Below, one piece after another: positions 43,511 to 51,106 of a stretch of DNA of 64,000 nucleotides. The position numbers and the translations under genes were made by a program. Within the stretch, counting starts at the first letter, position 1; each line of letters opens with the position of its first letter. The notes beneath the pieces are model-generated. The model saw nothing but the letters and a program-made list of their open reading frames with translations, was not told the DNA's origin and did not search any database. The stretch is from Thermaerobacter marianensis DSM 12885 (GTDB lineage Bacteria; Bacillota; Sulfobacillia; Thermaerobacterales; Thermaerobacteraceae), in contig NC_014831.1 in NCBI RefSeq assembly GCF_000184705.1, forward strand, positions 558,001-622,000. The letters run 5' to 3'.

Positions 43511-44074
43511 TCACCGTCGCGGCAGCCAGATCCGCACCGCGTCACCGCGGGCGATGCGGCCCGGCCGCTCCACCGACAGCACGATCCCGCGCCGCCCCCG
43601 GGCGACCTGGACGAACCGGACGGGCAGGGCCGCCCGCTCCGGGTGCAGGGGATGCAGGCGCGCCAGCACCTCCCCGGGGTGACGGCAGGGGCGGTTCTCC
43701 CCTTCGCAGACCAGCCCGGCTCCGCTGGGGAAGAGCAGGCGCGCCCCCGCGGGCAGCCGGGTTAGCTCAGGCAGGCCGGAGAGCAGCAGGTTGGCACCCA
43801 GCCATTCGGGCAGGACGGCGTCGAGGCCCAGCCCGTCGGCGATGGCCTGGCACTCCTCGACGGAGACGGCGCTGAGCTGGCGCCGGTTGCGGATGGGGGT
43901 GCCCCGCGGGTACATGGGCTCGCGGCTGCCCGCAGGGCGGGTGAGGCCGTGGTGGCGATCGCCCGGGATTCCTCCCAGGTCGACCTCCACCGCCTCCACG
44001 CGGCGCGTGACGAAGGTGTCCGGGTCGGTGGCGACCAGCACGGCTTCGACCCGGCACGTCGTGGCAAACGGCAT
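43511..44074 (-). CDS. MOSC-domain protein
   Basis: The 187-residue protein starts at ATG 44074 with GAGGAA upstream on the minus strand. It shows the MOSC pattern GGIPGDRHHGLTR near residue 30, RQLSAVSVEECQAIADGLG, LGANLLLSGLPELTRLPAGA and the conserved cysteines in LVCEGENRPCRHPG. MOSC domains handle sulfur or molybdenum-cofactor-linked chemistry. The reading frame remains open far upstream through a set of 42-base repeats, but the family start fits 44074. No Moco genes are nearby. Confidence 0.85.
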   Translation of the reverse strand: MPFATTCRVEAVLVATDPDTFVTRRVEAVEVDLGGIPGDRHHGLTRPAGSREPMYPRGTPIRNRRQLSAVSVEECQAIADGLGLDAVLPEWLGANLLLSGLPELTRLPAGARLLFPSGAGLVCEGENRPCRHPGEVLARLHPLHPERAALPVRFVQVARGRRGIVLSVERPGRIARGDAVRIWLPRR

Positions 44075-44124
44075 GGGGCGTTCCTCGCTTTCTACGGCAC
44101 CGGCGCGGCGGGCCGCCGGGCCCT

Positions 44125-44246
44125 CTTCGCACCCGCTGCAGCAGCGGGGCGGTGCCGCCGGCTCGCCGCGCCCGCGGCAGCAGCAGGTCGGGGCCGCCGG
44201 CCAGCCGCACCCGCGGCAGCAGCAAGGCGGGGCGGCCGGCCAGCCG
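44125..44246. repeat. Three imperfect tandem repeats of about 42 bp upstream of the MOSC gene
   Basis: Three copies of a unit resembling CGCACCCGCGGCAGCAGCA plus GGCGGGGCCGCCGGCCAGC run through this stretch. On the minus strand they form the leader of the MOSC gene. The length is a multiple of three, so all frames stay open; in the MOSC frame the unit reads like CCCRGCGWPAAP. An ATTGTA/TACAAT element lies just beyond at 44265. The rest of the 387-base gap 44075-44461 shows nothing else clear. Confidence 0.6.
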
Positions 44247-44461
44247 CCAGGCCGGCTCCCGGGCATTGTACTACAGTGGCCCGCCGGCCCAGGAGGGCGC
44301 CGCGCCCCGCCGGAGGGCAACAGGACCCGCTGCGCTCGCCGGTGAACTCTAGCCGGGGGACGGCCGGCGGGGCGGGAAGCTCGCGGTTCGTCCGCGGGGG
44401 CGTCGCGATGCGGTTTCGCCCGGATTCGGCAAGTTCCGACGCAAGGAGTTTGACGATCGCC

Positions 44462-45523
44462 ATGGCTATTCACAGGGATCGGTATGGGACCGCGTCCGGC
44501 GATCCCGCGCCAGGCGCCGCGGCCCGGGAGGCCGCCGGGGCGGGGACCGCCGCCGGCACCGGCGGAGGTGCCGGGGACGGGGTCGTCCTGGGGATCGACC
44601 TCGGGGGAACCAAGATCGCTCTGGGACTGGTGGACCGCCGGGGCAAGGTGCTGGCCGACGTCACCTTGCCCACCGAGGCGACGGCCGGTCCGGCGGCGGC
44701 CATGGACCGCCTCGCCGCCGCCGCCCGCCAGCTGGCGGCCCGGGCCGACCGGAAGCCGCTGGCGGCCGGGGTGGGGGCGCCGGGTCCGCTGCTGCTGCCC
44801 GAGGGCCGGTTCACCGGCACGCCCAACCTGCCCGGCTGGAACGGATTCGCCTTGCGGGACGAGCTGGCGCGCCGGCTGGGAATCCCCGTCGCCGTCAACA
44901 ACGACGCCAACGCCGCCGCCCTGGCCGAGGCGCGCCTGGGTGCCGGCCGGGGGGCGGCGGTCATGGTCTACGTGACCGTGGGAACGGGCATCGGCGGTGG
45001 CCTGGTGGTCGGCGGCAAGCTGTTCAGCGGGGTCAACGGCAACGGGGTGGAGATCGGGCACACGACCCTGGACCCCGACGGGCCGCCCTGCGGCTGCGGC
45101 AACCGCGGGTGCTGGGAGGCCCTGGCCTCCGGCCCGGCCCTGGCCCGGCTAGCCGGCGAGCGTCTGGGCCCCTCGCCCCGCCGGCCCGGCGGGCAGTGGA
45201 CGGCCAAGGACCTGCTCGAGGCGGCGGCCGCCGGCGACCCTGCCGCGCGGGCGGTGGCGGACGAGTACGCCCGGCGCCTCGGTGTGGGGCTGGCCAATGC
45301 CGTCAACGCGTTCAACCCCGACCGCCTGGTGCTGGGGGGCGGGGTGATGGCCCGTTACGACCTGCTGGCGCCGGCGATGGAGGCGGAGATGCGCCGCCGG
45401 GCCCTGCCGGCCAACGCGGCGGCGGTGGCCCTGGCGCCGGCCACCCTGGGCAAGCGGGCGGGGCTGGTGGGGGCGGCCCTGCTGGCCTGGGACCTGCTGG
45501 ACGAACCCGGCCCGGGGCGGTGA
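44462..45523 (+). CDS. ROK-family sugar kinase (glucokinase-like)
   Basis: The 353-residue protein phosphorylates glucose or a related sugar with ATP. It has LGIDLGGTKIALGLVDRRGK for phosphate binding, VNNDANAAALAEARLGAG, VTVGTGIGGGLVVGGKLF and the Zn-binding ROK motif GCGNRGCWEALASG. NPDRLVLGGGVM lies near the end. ATG 44462 is used although its ribosome binding site (AAGGAG, 13 bases upstream) is distant; an upstream in-frame ATG at 44408 has none. The first about 40 residues are Ala/Gly-rich. It precedes a DUF4260 gene by 33 bases. Confidence 0.88.
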   Translation: MAIHRDRYGTASGDPAPGAAAREAAGAGTAAGTGGGAGDGVVLGIDLGGTKIALGLVDRRGKVLADVTLPTEATAGPAAAMDRLAAAARQLAARADRKPLAAGVGAPGPLLLPEGRFTGTPNLPGWNGFALRDELARRLGIPVAVNNDANAAALAEARLGAGRGAAVMVYVTVGTGIGGGLVVGGKLFSGVNGNGVEIGHTTLDPDGPPCGCGNRGCWEALASGPALARLAGERLGPSPRRPGGQWTAKDLLEAAAAGDPAARAVADEYARRLGVGLANAVNAFNPDRLVLGGGVMARYDLLAPAMEAEMRRRALPANAAAVALAPATLGKRAGLVGAALLAWDLLDEPGPGR

Positions 45524-45556
45524 GGCGGCGGGGCCCGAGCGGGGAGGAGGCGGACC

Positions 45557-46027
45557 GTGGCGCGGGTGTGGCTGCGGCTCGAGGGCCTGCTGCTGGCCTT
45601 GGCGGCGCTGGTGGCGTACGGCGCCGCCGGAGGCGGCTGGGCCGCGTTCATCGTGTTCTTCGTCCTGCCCGATGGGATCGGGCTCGTGCCCTTCGCCCTG
45701 GCCGCCCGCGGCACCGGCGGCCGGTGGCCCCGGGACCGCCTTCGCCCCGCCGGGACGGGAGGACGGCGGCGCCGGGGAGCGCAGGACGCCCAGCCCCTGG
45801 TGGCGCCGCGCTGGTTCCTCCTGTATAACGCGGCTCACAGCACCGCCCTGCCCTTGCTGCTGGCCCTTCTGGGGTGGTGGGCGACGGGCCGCGTCTACCT
45901 GCCCCTGCTGGGCTGGCTGACCCACATCGGCCTCGACCGCGCCCTGGGGCTGGGGCTCAAGCTCTATCCCTACCTGCGCTCGACCCACCTGCAACTCGAG
46001 GAGGCTCCTCTACGGCCCCGGTGGTAG
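45557..46027 (+). CDS. DUF4260-family small membrane protein
   Basis: The 156-residue protein starts at GTG 45557 behind GGGGAGGAGG. It fits DUF4260: WLRLEGLLLALAALVAYG, then FVLPDGIGLVPFALAAR, YNAAHSTALPLLLALLGWW and HIGLDRALGLGLKLYPYLRSTHLQL at the end. There are four predicted membrane segments. A basic Gly/Arg insert sits at about residues 50-80. Its function is unknown in the family. It may be cotranscribed with the ROK kinase. Confidence 0.75.
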   Translation: MARVWLRLEGLLLALAALVAYGAAGGGWAAFIVFFVLPDGIGLVPFALAARGTGGRWPRDRLRPAGTGGRRRRGAQDAQPLVAPRWFLLYNAAHSTALPLLLALLGWWATGRVYLPLLGWLTHIGLDRALGLGLKLYPYLRSTHLQLEEAPLRPRW

Positions 46028-46062
46028 GGTGCCCGGGGTGCCCCGCACAGGGCGAGGTCCCC

Positions 46063-46110
46063 ACGGAACGGGGAGCGAACGGGACGGGGAGCGGACGGGA
46101 CGGGAACTGG
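46063..46110 (+). repeat. Three 16-bp tandem repeats upstream of the ECF sigma gene
   Basis: ACGGAACGGGGAGCGA, ACGGGACGGGGAGCGG and ACGGGACGGGAACTGG follow one another at 46063-46110. The stretch lies in the 211-base gap before the sigma gene. Nothing else is recognised there except a second short repeat (GCGGACGGCACTGGCGCC-like) around 46150-46190. It is a possible regulator-binding array. Confidence 0.55.
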
Positions 46111-46238
46111 ACGAGCGGTGGCCCGTCTCGTTGTTTGGACGGCATCTGTACGGCGGACGGCACTGGCGCCGTTGCGGACGGCACCGGTGCCCTTTGGGCG
46201 GTACCCCCGGCTTGCATCCTGTGGCAGGAGGTGGCTCC

Positions 46239-47105
46239 GTGGAAGGAAACGGTGCGGTGGCAGGGATCCCGTGGCCGGGCCGTCGTCTCTCCCCGGTGGT
46301 GCCCGCCCGGGCGGCGCCGGCCGGGGCCGCGGCCCCGTGGCCGGCGGCAGCCCCCCTTGCCCCGCCCGGGCCGGGGCCCGGGCGGCACGGGGCGGCACCG
46401 GCGCCCGCTGACAGCGCCACCCGTCCCCATCCCCACGGGGTGCATCCGGACGCGGCGGGTCAGGGGGACGGTCCGCCGGAGGCCGCCCTGCTGGCCGGGC
46501 TGCGAGCGGGAGAGCCGGCGGCCCTGCAGCGGCTGGCCGAGGAGTGGGCACCCCGGCTGTACCGGTACGCCGTGCGCCTGGGGGCCGATCCGGAAGGGGC
46601 CCGCGATCTGGTTCAGGAGGTCCTCGTCCGTGCCCTGCGCAGCTTCCGGTCCGGCCGCGTCCCCCATCGCCTGGGCCCGTGGCTGTATACCATCCTGACC
46701 AATCTCCTCCGGGACGAGGCCCGGAGCGCCTACCGCCAGCGGGTCGACCTGGCCGGCTCCGCCCTGGAGGGCCCGGCCCCCTGGAGCCCGGCACTCCCGG
46801 CGCCGGCGGAGACGGCGGCCGGCACCCTGGGGGCCGACCCGGCCGAGGTGGTCGCCCGGCGGGACGAGGGCGCCGATCAGGCCCGCCGCCTGCGGGCCGC
46901 CCTGATGGCGCTGCCCCTCCCGTGGCGCCAGGTGGTGGTGCTGCGGGTGCTGGAGGAACTTCCCGTGGCCGAGGTGGCGGCGGTGCTCGGCGTGGCCGAG
47001 GGGACGGTCAAGTCCCGGCTGCACCGCGCCCTCAAAGCCTTGCGGCAGGCCCTCGAGCCGGCGGCGGAGCCGGGGGAGGTGAGCGCCCGTGAACAGGAAG
47101 GATGA
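46239..47105 (+). CDS. ECF-type RNA polymerase sigma factor
   Basis: The 288-residue protein starts at GTG 46239, seven bases after AGGAGG. Sigma region 2 is seen in LYRYAVRLGADPEGARDLVQ then EVLVRALRSFRSG; region 4 in ALPLPWRQVVVLRVLEELPV and GVAEGTVKSRLHRALKALRQ. Unusually, a Pro/Ala-rich extension of about 90 residues precedes region 2, and a second such loop lies between regions. The next gene overlaps its end and encodes a membrane protein in the usual position of an anti-sigma factor. Targets are unknown; the ABC cluster downstream is the first candidate. Confidence 0.85.
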   Translation: MEGNGAVAGIPWPGRRLSPVVPARAAPAGAAAPWPAAAPLAPPGPGPGRHGAAPAPADSATRPHPHGVHPDAAGQGDGPPEAALLAGLRAGEPAALQRLAEEWAPRLYRYAVRLGADPEGARDLVQEVLVRALRSFRSGRVPHRLGPWLYTILTNLLRDEARSAYRQRVDLAGSALEGPAPWSPALPAPAETAAGTLGADPAEVVARRDEGADQARRLRAALMALPLPWRQVVVLRVLEELPVAEVAAVLGVAEGTVKSRLHRALKALRQALEPAAEPGEVSAREQEG

Positions 47106-48348
47106 GCCCACGGCGGGCGGCGCCGGCCCGGCCCCGGTTTCCCCGGTGCCCGGCGGACCGGAACAGGGGAGCGCCTTGAGGGATGCCACGGGCCAAGCCG
47201 GCTGGCAGGCCCTCTGGCGCGAGGCGGCCGACGGGGCGCGGCGGGAAGGCGACACGCCCCTGGATCCCCAGGAAGTGGCCCGGCTCTGGTCCGGGCTCCG
47301 GGCCGTGGCGGCGGACGAACCGGCGGTCTCGCAGGATCTGGTGCCCGGCGTGACCCGGGCGCTGGTGGAGGCAGCGCACGAGCTGCCCAGCGGGCTCGGG
47401 CTCGAACCGCCCGCGGCGGCCGCGGCCGTGGCCGGCCCGGGGTGCCCGCCCGACCTGCCGGAGATCCTGCCCGCGGGGACGGTACGGCCGGGGCTCGCCC
47501 AACTGGCCCGGCTGCTCTGGGCCGAGGCGCGGTGGCTGCCCCTTCCGTTCCTGGTCATGCAACTGCTCCTGACGGCGGGCGGCCTGCTGCTCCACCTGGT
47601 GACCCTCGAGTCCGCCGGCATCGCCACGGCCGCGGGAGGCCTGGCGGGCGCAGCCGGGTCCCGCGGTGCCGGTCCCGAGCTGACGGGCTGGCAACTGGTC
47701 CTGGTGTCGGCCGACCACCTGGCCCTGGTCGCTCCCTGGCTGGGCACGCTGGTGGCGCTGGCCGCCGCCTGGCCGCGGCGCCGCCAGCTCTGGGCTGATC
47801 TGGAGGCGCTGTCGCCCTTCCCGCCCGCCAGTCGCCTGCTGGCCCGGACGTGGGTGGCGGGGATCCTGGCCACGGTGCTCATGCTGGTGGCCGGTTGGAT
47901 CCAGCCCGCCGCGGTCCTGGCCGCCTTCGGTGACGGGCTGGTGGCGGTGCCGCCAGGACCGGACACGGCCGTCGCCGTACCGGCGGGCGATGGGGCCGGC
48001 GGTGCCGCCGGCGGTATGACAGGAGTTGCCTCGAGCGTAACCGCGCCGGCCTTCGCCCACGACGCCTGGACGGCGGCGGCCGTGGTGCTGGCCCGCCTGG
48101 CGCCCCTGTGGATGGCCGCAGCCTGGGCACTCTGGTGGCAGGTGCGTACGGGAACCCTGGGCGCCATGCTGGCGTCGGCGGCGTTGTGGACGGCCGTCAC
48201 CCTGGGGGGGCGGTTCCTCGGCCCGTGGAACCCCCTGGCGGCAGGTCCCCTGCCGGCTGCGGGCCTGCACGTGGCCATGCTGGCGGTGGCTTTGCTGCTG
48301 GCTTGGCGGTTGCGGGGTCAGGCGGAAGTCCCGAACCCGGCCCCCTGA
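47089..48348 (+). CDS. Multi-pass membrane protein, possible anti-sigma or ABC-2-associated factor
   Basis: The 419-residue protein overlaps the sigma gene by 17 bases, with GGGGAGGTGAG ahead of GTG 47089. The first about 145 residues are cytoplasmic (LWSGLRAVAADEPAVSQDLV, similar in layout to sigma-binding segments but without a clear HxxxCxxC). About six membrane helices then run to the end, separated by an Ala/Gly-rich loop near residues 280-320. I do not recognise a domain family. The position right after an ECF gene suggests regulation of that sigma; this is inference. Confidence 0.65.
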   Translation: MNRKDEPTAGGAGPAPVSPVPGGPEQGSALRDATGQAGWQALWREAADGARREGDTPLDPQEVARLWSGLRAVAADEPAVSQDLVPGVTRALVEAAHELPSGLGLEPPAAAAAVAGPGCPPDLPEILPAGTVRPGLAQLARLLWAEARWLPLPFLVMQLLLTAGGLLLHLVTLESAGIATAAGGLAGAAGSRGAGPELTGWQLVLVSADHLALVAPWLGTLVALAAAWPRRRQLWADLEALSPFPPASRLLARTWVAGILATVLMLVAGWIQPAAVLAAFGDGLVAVPPGPDTAVAVPAGDGAGGAAGGMTGVASSVTAPAFAHDAWTAAAVVLARLAPLWMAAAWALWWQVRTGTLGAMLASAALWTAVTLGGRFLGPWNPLAAGPLPAAGLHVAMLAVALLLAWRLRGQAEVPNPAP

Positions 48349-48634
48349 CCGCTGGGACGGCGACGGCCGCAGCGGCCCCGCCGTCGCAGGCACCATTCCA
48401 GATTCCAGCCGGTGCCCCGCGGCAAGCGCAGGCTGCCTGCGAGACCCGTCATGGGCGGCGGGCGGGTCGGGATGGTCGCGGGTGCCCGCCGCCCGTAGCC
48501 TGCGGGCCGCAGTCCAGGGCTCGCACCCGGCGGCCCGCGGTCCGTGCCCTGCGGCTCGGCGCCCGTGCCGGGGGGCCGGCGGTCCGTGACCTGGGGCCCG
48601 GGCCCCGGGCCCGGAGGAGAGGAGGCACGGCGGC

Positions 48635-49336
48635 GTGTCCGTGCCCGCGTTGGCCTCGCCCACCTTGGCGTGGCAGGGGCTGGTCTTGCCAGGGAACCGC
48701 CCCATCCCCATTCCCGATGGCTTCGCCGCGCCTGGCGTGACCCTGGTGGAGGGGCCGGCCGGCTCGGGGAAGTCCCTCTTCCTGCGCGTCCTGGCGACCC
48801 TGGCCGTACCCCGGGCGGGCCGGGTGCGGTACCCGTGGCCCGGTCGCGACGGCAGCCTGGTGACCTTCCCGGGGGCGGGGCCGGACGACCTGGCCCGCGT
48901 GCGCGGGTGCACCGGCTACGTGCCCCAGGAGGGCCGGGTTCTTCAGGGGATGAAGGTCGCCAGCGCCCTGGCGTACCTGGCGGCCCTCCGCGCCGTGCCC
49001 GATGCCCGCCAGGCGGTGGCCGCGATCCTGGCGCGCTGGGGTCTGGCCGGAGCCGCCGGCCAGCGGCTGGAGGAGCTTTCAGGCGGCCAGTGGCGGCGGT
49101 GGCTGCTGGCCCAGAGCCAGCTGACCCGCCCGGCCCTGTGGATCCTGGACGAACCCGCCCGCGGCCTGGACCACGGGGGCGTGGAGCTGCTGCGGGAAGC
49201 CCTGGAGGGGTACCGCTCCGCAGCAGCCCGCGGCGCCCTGGTGTGGGCGGTGGTGGTGGACAGCGAGGGGCGCGTGGCCGACCTGGCCGATCAGCACCTG
49301 GTGCTTTCTTCCAGAGAGGGATGGCGCGACCCTTAG
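48635..49336 (+). CDS. ABC transporter ATP-binding protein (small, atypical)
   Basis: The 233-residue ATPase starts at GTG 48635 behind GAGGAGAGGAGG. Motifs: Walker A VEGPAGSGKSLFLRVL, Q-loop GYVPQEGRV, signature LSGGQWRRWLLAQSQL and Walker B LWILDEPARGLDHGG. The switch His normally present after Walker B is not seen (VWAVVVDSEG), so cycling may be altered or the protein may act with the second ATPase of the cluster. The 286-base gap 48349-48634 before it holds GC-rich repeats of CGGCGGTCCGTG type and no gene. Confidence 0.85.
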   Translation: MSVPALASPTLAWQGLVLPGNRPIPIPDGFAAPGVTLVEGPAGSGKSLFLRVLATLAVPRAGRVRYPWPGRDGSLVTFPGAGPDDLARVRGCTGYVPQEGRVLQGMKVASALAYLAALRAVPDARQAVAAILARWGLAGAAGQRLEELSGGQWRRWLLAQSQLTRPALWILDEPARGLDHGGVELLREALEGYRSAAARGALVWAVVVDSEGRVADLADQHLVLSSREGWRDP

Positions 49337-49379
49337 CCTCCGCCAGGACCGGAGCCTGCACCATCGGAGGTGGCACTGG

Positions 49380-49880
49380 ATGGACCGGTCCCGGACGTGG
49401 CTGCGGCAGGGGTCGGCGTGGCTCCAGGCGGCCGTGGCGCTTCTTTACGTCGGGGTCCTCTTGCGGGTCACGGTCCTGAAGTTTCCCCAGCTCCTGATGA
49501 ACCAGGATTGGCAGCCCCAGTCCCTGATGCTGCAGTGGCGCTTCGCGGTGAACCCGGTCCCGTTCCGTACCATCGCCGGGTATCTGGCGGGTGAACCGTC
49601 GGCGGGGATCGCCGTGCAAAATCTCGCCGGCAACGTCCTGATCTTTGTCCCGTGGGGCGTGTTGTGGGTGTGGTGCCGGGCCCACCGGGCCCGGGCGGCG
49701 GTGGTCGTCGGTACCGCACTGGTGGCCAGCTTCGTCCTGGAGGTGGCCGAGTTCCTCCTGCGGGTGGGGTCCTTCGACGTGGACGACCTGTTGCTGAACG
49801 GCCTGGGCGCCTTCTTGGGGTACGGGGCGGCACGGTTCCCATGGCGCCGGCGGTTCCGGGCCCGGACCACGGGCTGTTGA
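49380..49880 (+). CDS. VanZ-like membrane protein
   Basis: The 166-residue protein has ATG 49380 with GGAGGTGG upstream. It shows VanZ-family spacing: VNPVPFRTIAGYL, QNLAGNVLIFVPWGVLW, ASFVLEVAEFLLRVGSFDVD and DLLLNGLGAFLGYG, with four membrane helices. VanZ-like proteins affect glycopeptide tolerance in some bacteria but are mostly of unknown role. It lies inside the ECF/ABC cluster, 43 bases after the first ATPase gene, suggesting an envelope function for the whole cluster. Confidence 0.82.
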   Translation: MDRSRTWLRQGSAWLQAAVALLYVGVLLRVTVLKFPQLLMNQDWQPQSLMLQWRFAVNPVPFRTIAGYLAGEPSAGIAVQNLAGNVLIFVPWGVLWVWCRAHRARAAVVVGTALVASFVLEVAEFLLRVGSFDVDDLLLNGLGAFLGYGAARFPWRRRFRARTTGC

Positions 49881-49945
49881 CGGGAACGCCCGGCGCCCAC
49901 GCCCGTTTCTACCGGATGGAGAGACGGCGTGGAGGGTGAACGGGA

Positions 49946-51106
49946 ATGGACGGAACGGGAATGGCAGGCCGCGACCGGACAGGGATGGCGCCCTGGGGCA
50001 CGGCGGCGGGGACCACGGCGACGGTCACGCCGGACGCGGCGGCTGCCGGAACGGGCATGCGCCTGCAGCTCGAGGGCGTGACCAAGATCTACGGCCGGCG
50101 CAAGGTGGCCGTCGAGGACGTGAGCCTGACCTGGGGGCCCGGCGTGCTGGGTCTTCTGGGTCCCAACGGAGCCGGCAAGAGCACCCTGCTGGGCATCCTG
50201 GCCACCCTGGTGGAACCCACGCGGGGGCGCGTGCAAATCGGCCCCTGGGCGCTTCCCCACGACCAGCACGCGGTGCGCCGGCACTTGGGTTACCTCCCGC
50301 AGGAAGGGGGCTGGTTTCCCCAGCTGACGGTCTACGAGACCCTGGACTTCGCCGCCATCTTCAAGGGCATCCAGGATCCTGCCGCCCGCCGCCGGGAGAT
50401 CGAGCGGCGGCTGGAGCAGGTGGGTTTGCAGGACGCCCGTCACGTCCGGGCCGGGCGGCTCTCGGGCGGCATGCGCCGCCGCCTGGGCATCGCCATGGCC
50501 CTCCTGGGCGATCCCCTGCTCATCTTGCTGGACGAACCCACCGCCGGGCTGGATCCGGAGGAACGGGTCCGGTTCCGCCAGCTCCTGGGGGGCCTCGGCC
50601 GCGATCGGCTGGTCATCTTCTCCACCCACGTGGTGGAGGACATCGCCGCCACCTGTGAGGAGGTGGCCGTCATGGCCGGTGGGCGGCTCCGGTGGTTGGG
50701 ACCGCCCGCCGACCTGGCCGCCTGCGCCGCCGGGCTCGTCTGGGAGGTGGAGGGACGCGCCCCCGAGGGGGCGGTGGTGGTGTCGTCCCGGCGGGAAGGC
50801 GCGGCGACGCGCTCGCGGGTGCTGGCGTGGCACGAGCCGCCGGGCGCCCGGCCCGCGTCGCCGACGGTGGAAGATGGCTACGTCTCCCTGCTGCGGGGGC
50901 TGGCGGCGGGACGGGCCGGGCGAGCGGCGGCCACCCCCGGAGGGAGCGGGCGGCTGTCGCAGCCGGCCCACCTCCCCGCGCAGGCATCCGACCGGGGCTG
51001 CGGTTCCCCGGATCCTGCCTCCGGCCACGCCCGCGACGACGTCTCGGACCCTGCCTCCGGTCGCACGCCGGGGCCGCGGCCTGAAGGGGAGGGAGCCGGC
51101 CGGTGA
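49946..51106 (+). CDS. ABC-2 type transporter ATP-binding protein
   Basis: The 386-residue ATPase has LGPNGAGKSTLLGILATLV, GYLPQEGGWFPQLTVYETLD, RLSGGMRRRLGIAMALLGDP, ILLDEPTAGLDPEERV and VIFSTHVVEDI, all intact. About 35 residues precede the domain. The C-terminal 110 residues form a DrrA-like region and then a Pro/Ser tail partly built from a duplicated DNA segment (GATCCTGCCTCCGG-type, about 51010 and 51050). The following permease starts within its stop codon (GTGA). ATG 49946 has GGAGGG ten bases upstream. Confidence 0.9.
   Translation: MDGTGMAGRDRTGMAPWGTAAGTTATVTPDAAAAGTGMRLQLEGVTKIYGRRKVAVEDVSLTWGPGVLGLLGPNGAGKSTLLGILATLVEPTRGRVQIGPWALPHDQHAVRRHLGYLPQEGGWFPQLTVYETLDFAAIFKGIQDPAARRREIERRLEQVGLQDARHVRAGRLSGGMRRRLGIAMALLGDPLLILLDEPTAGLDPEERVRFRQLLGGLGRDRLVIFSTHVVEDIAATCEEVAVMAGGRLRWLGPPADLAACAAGLVWEVEGRAPEGAVVVSSRREGAATRSRVLAWHEPPGARPASPTVEDGYVSLLRGLAAGRAGRAAATPGGSGRLSQPAHLPAQASDRGCGSPDPASGHARDDVSDPASGRTPGPRPEGEGAGR

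Noticed and set aside
30581-44279. Shared CTACAGTGG at 30581 and 44271 as a common promoter element
   Set aside because: There are only two copies, and neither has a -35 at proper spacing; chance is sufficient.
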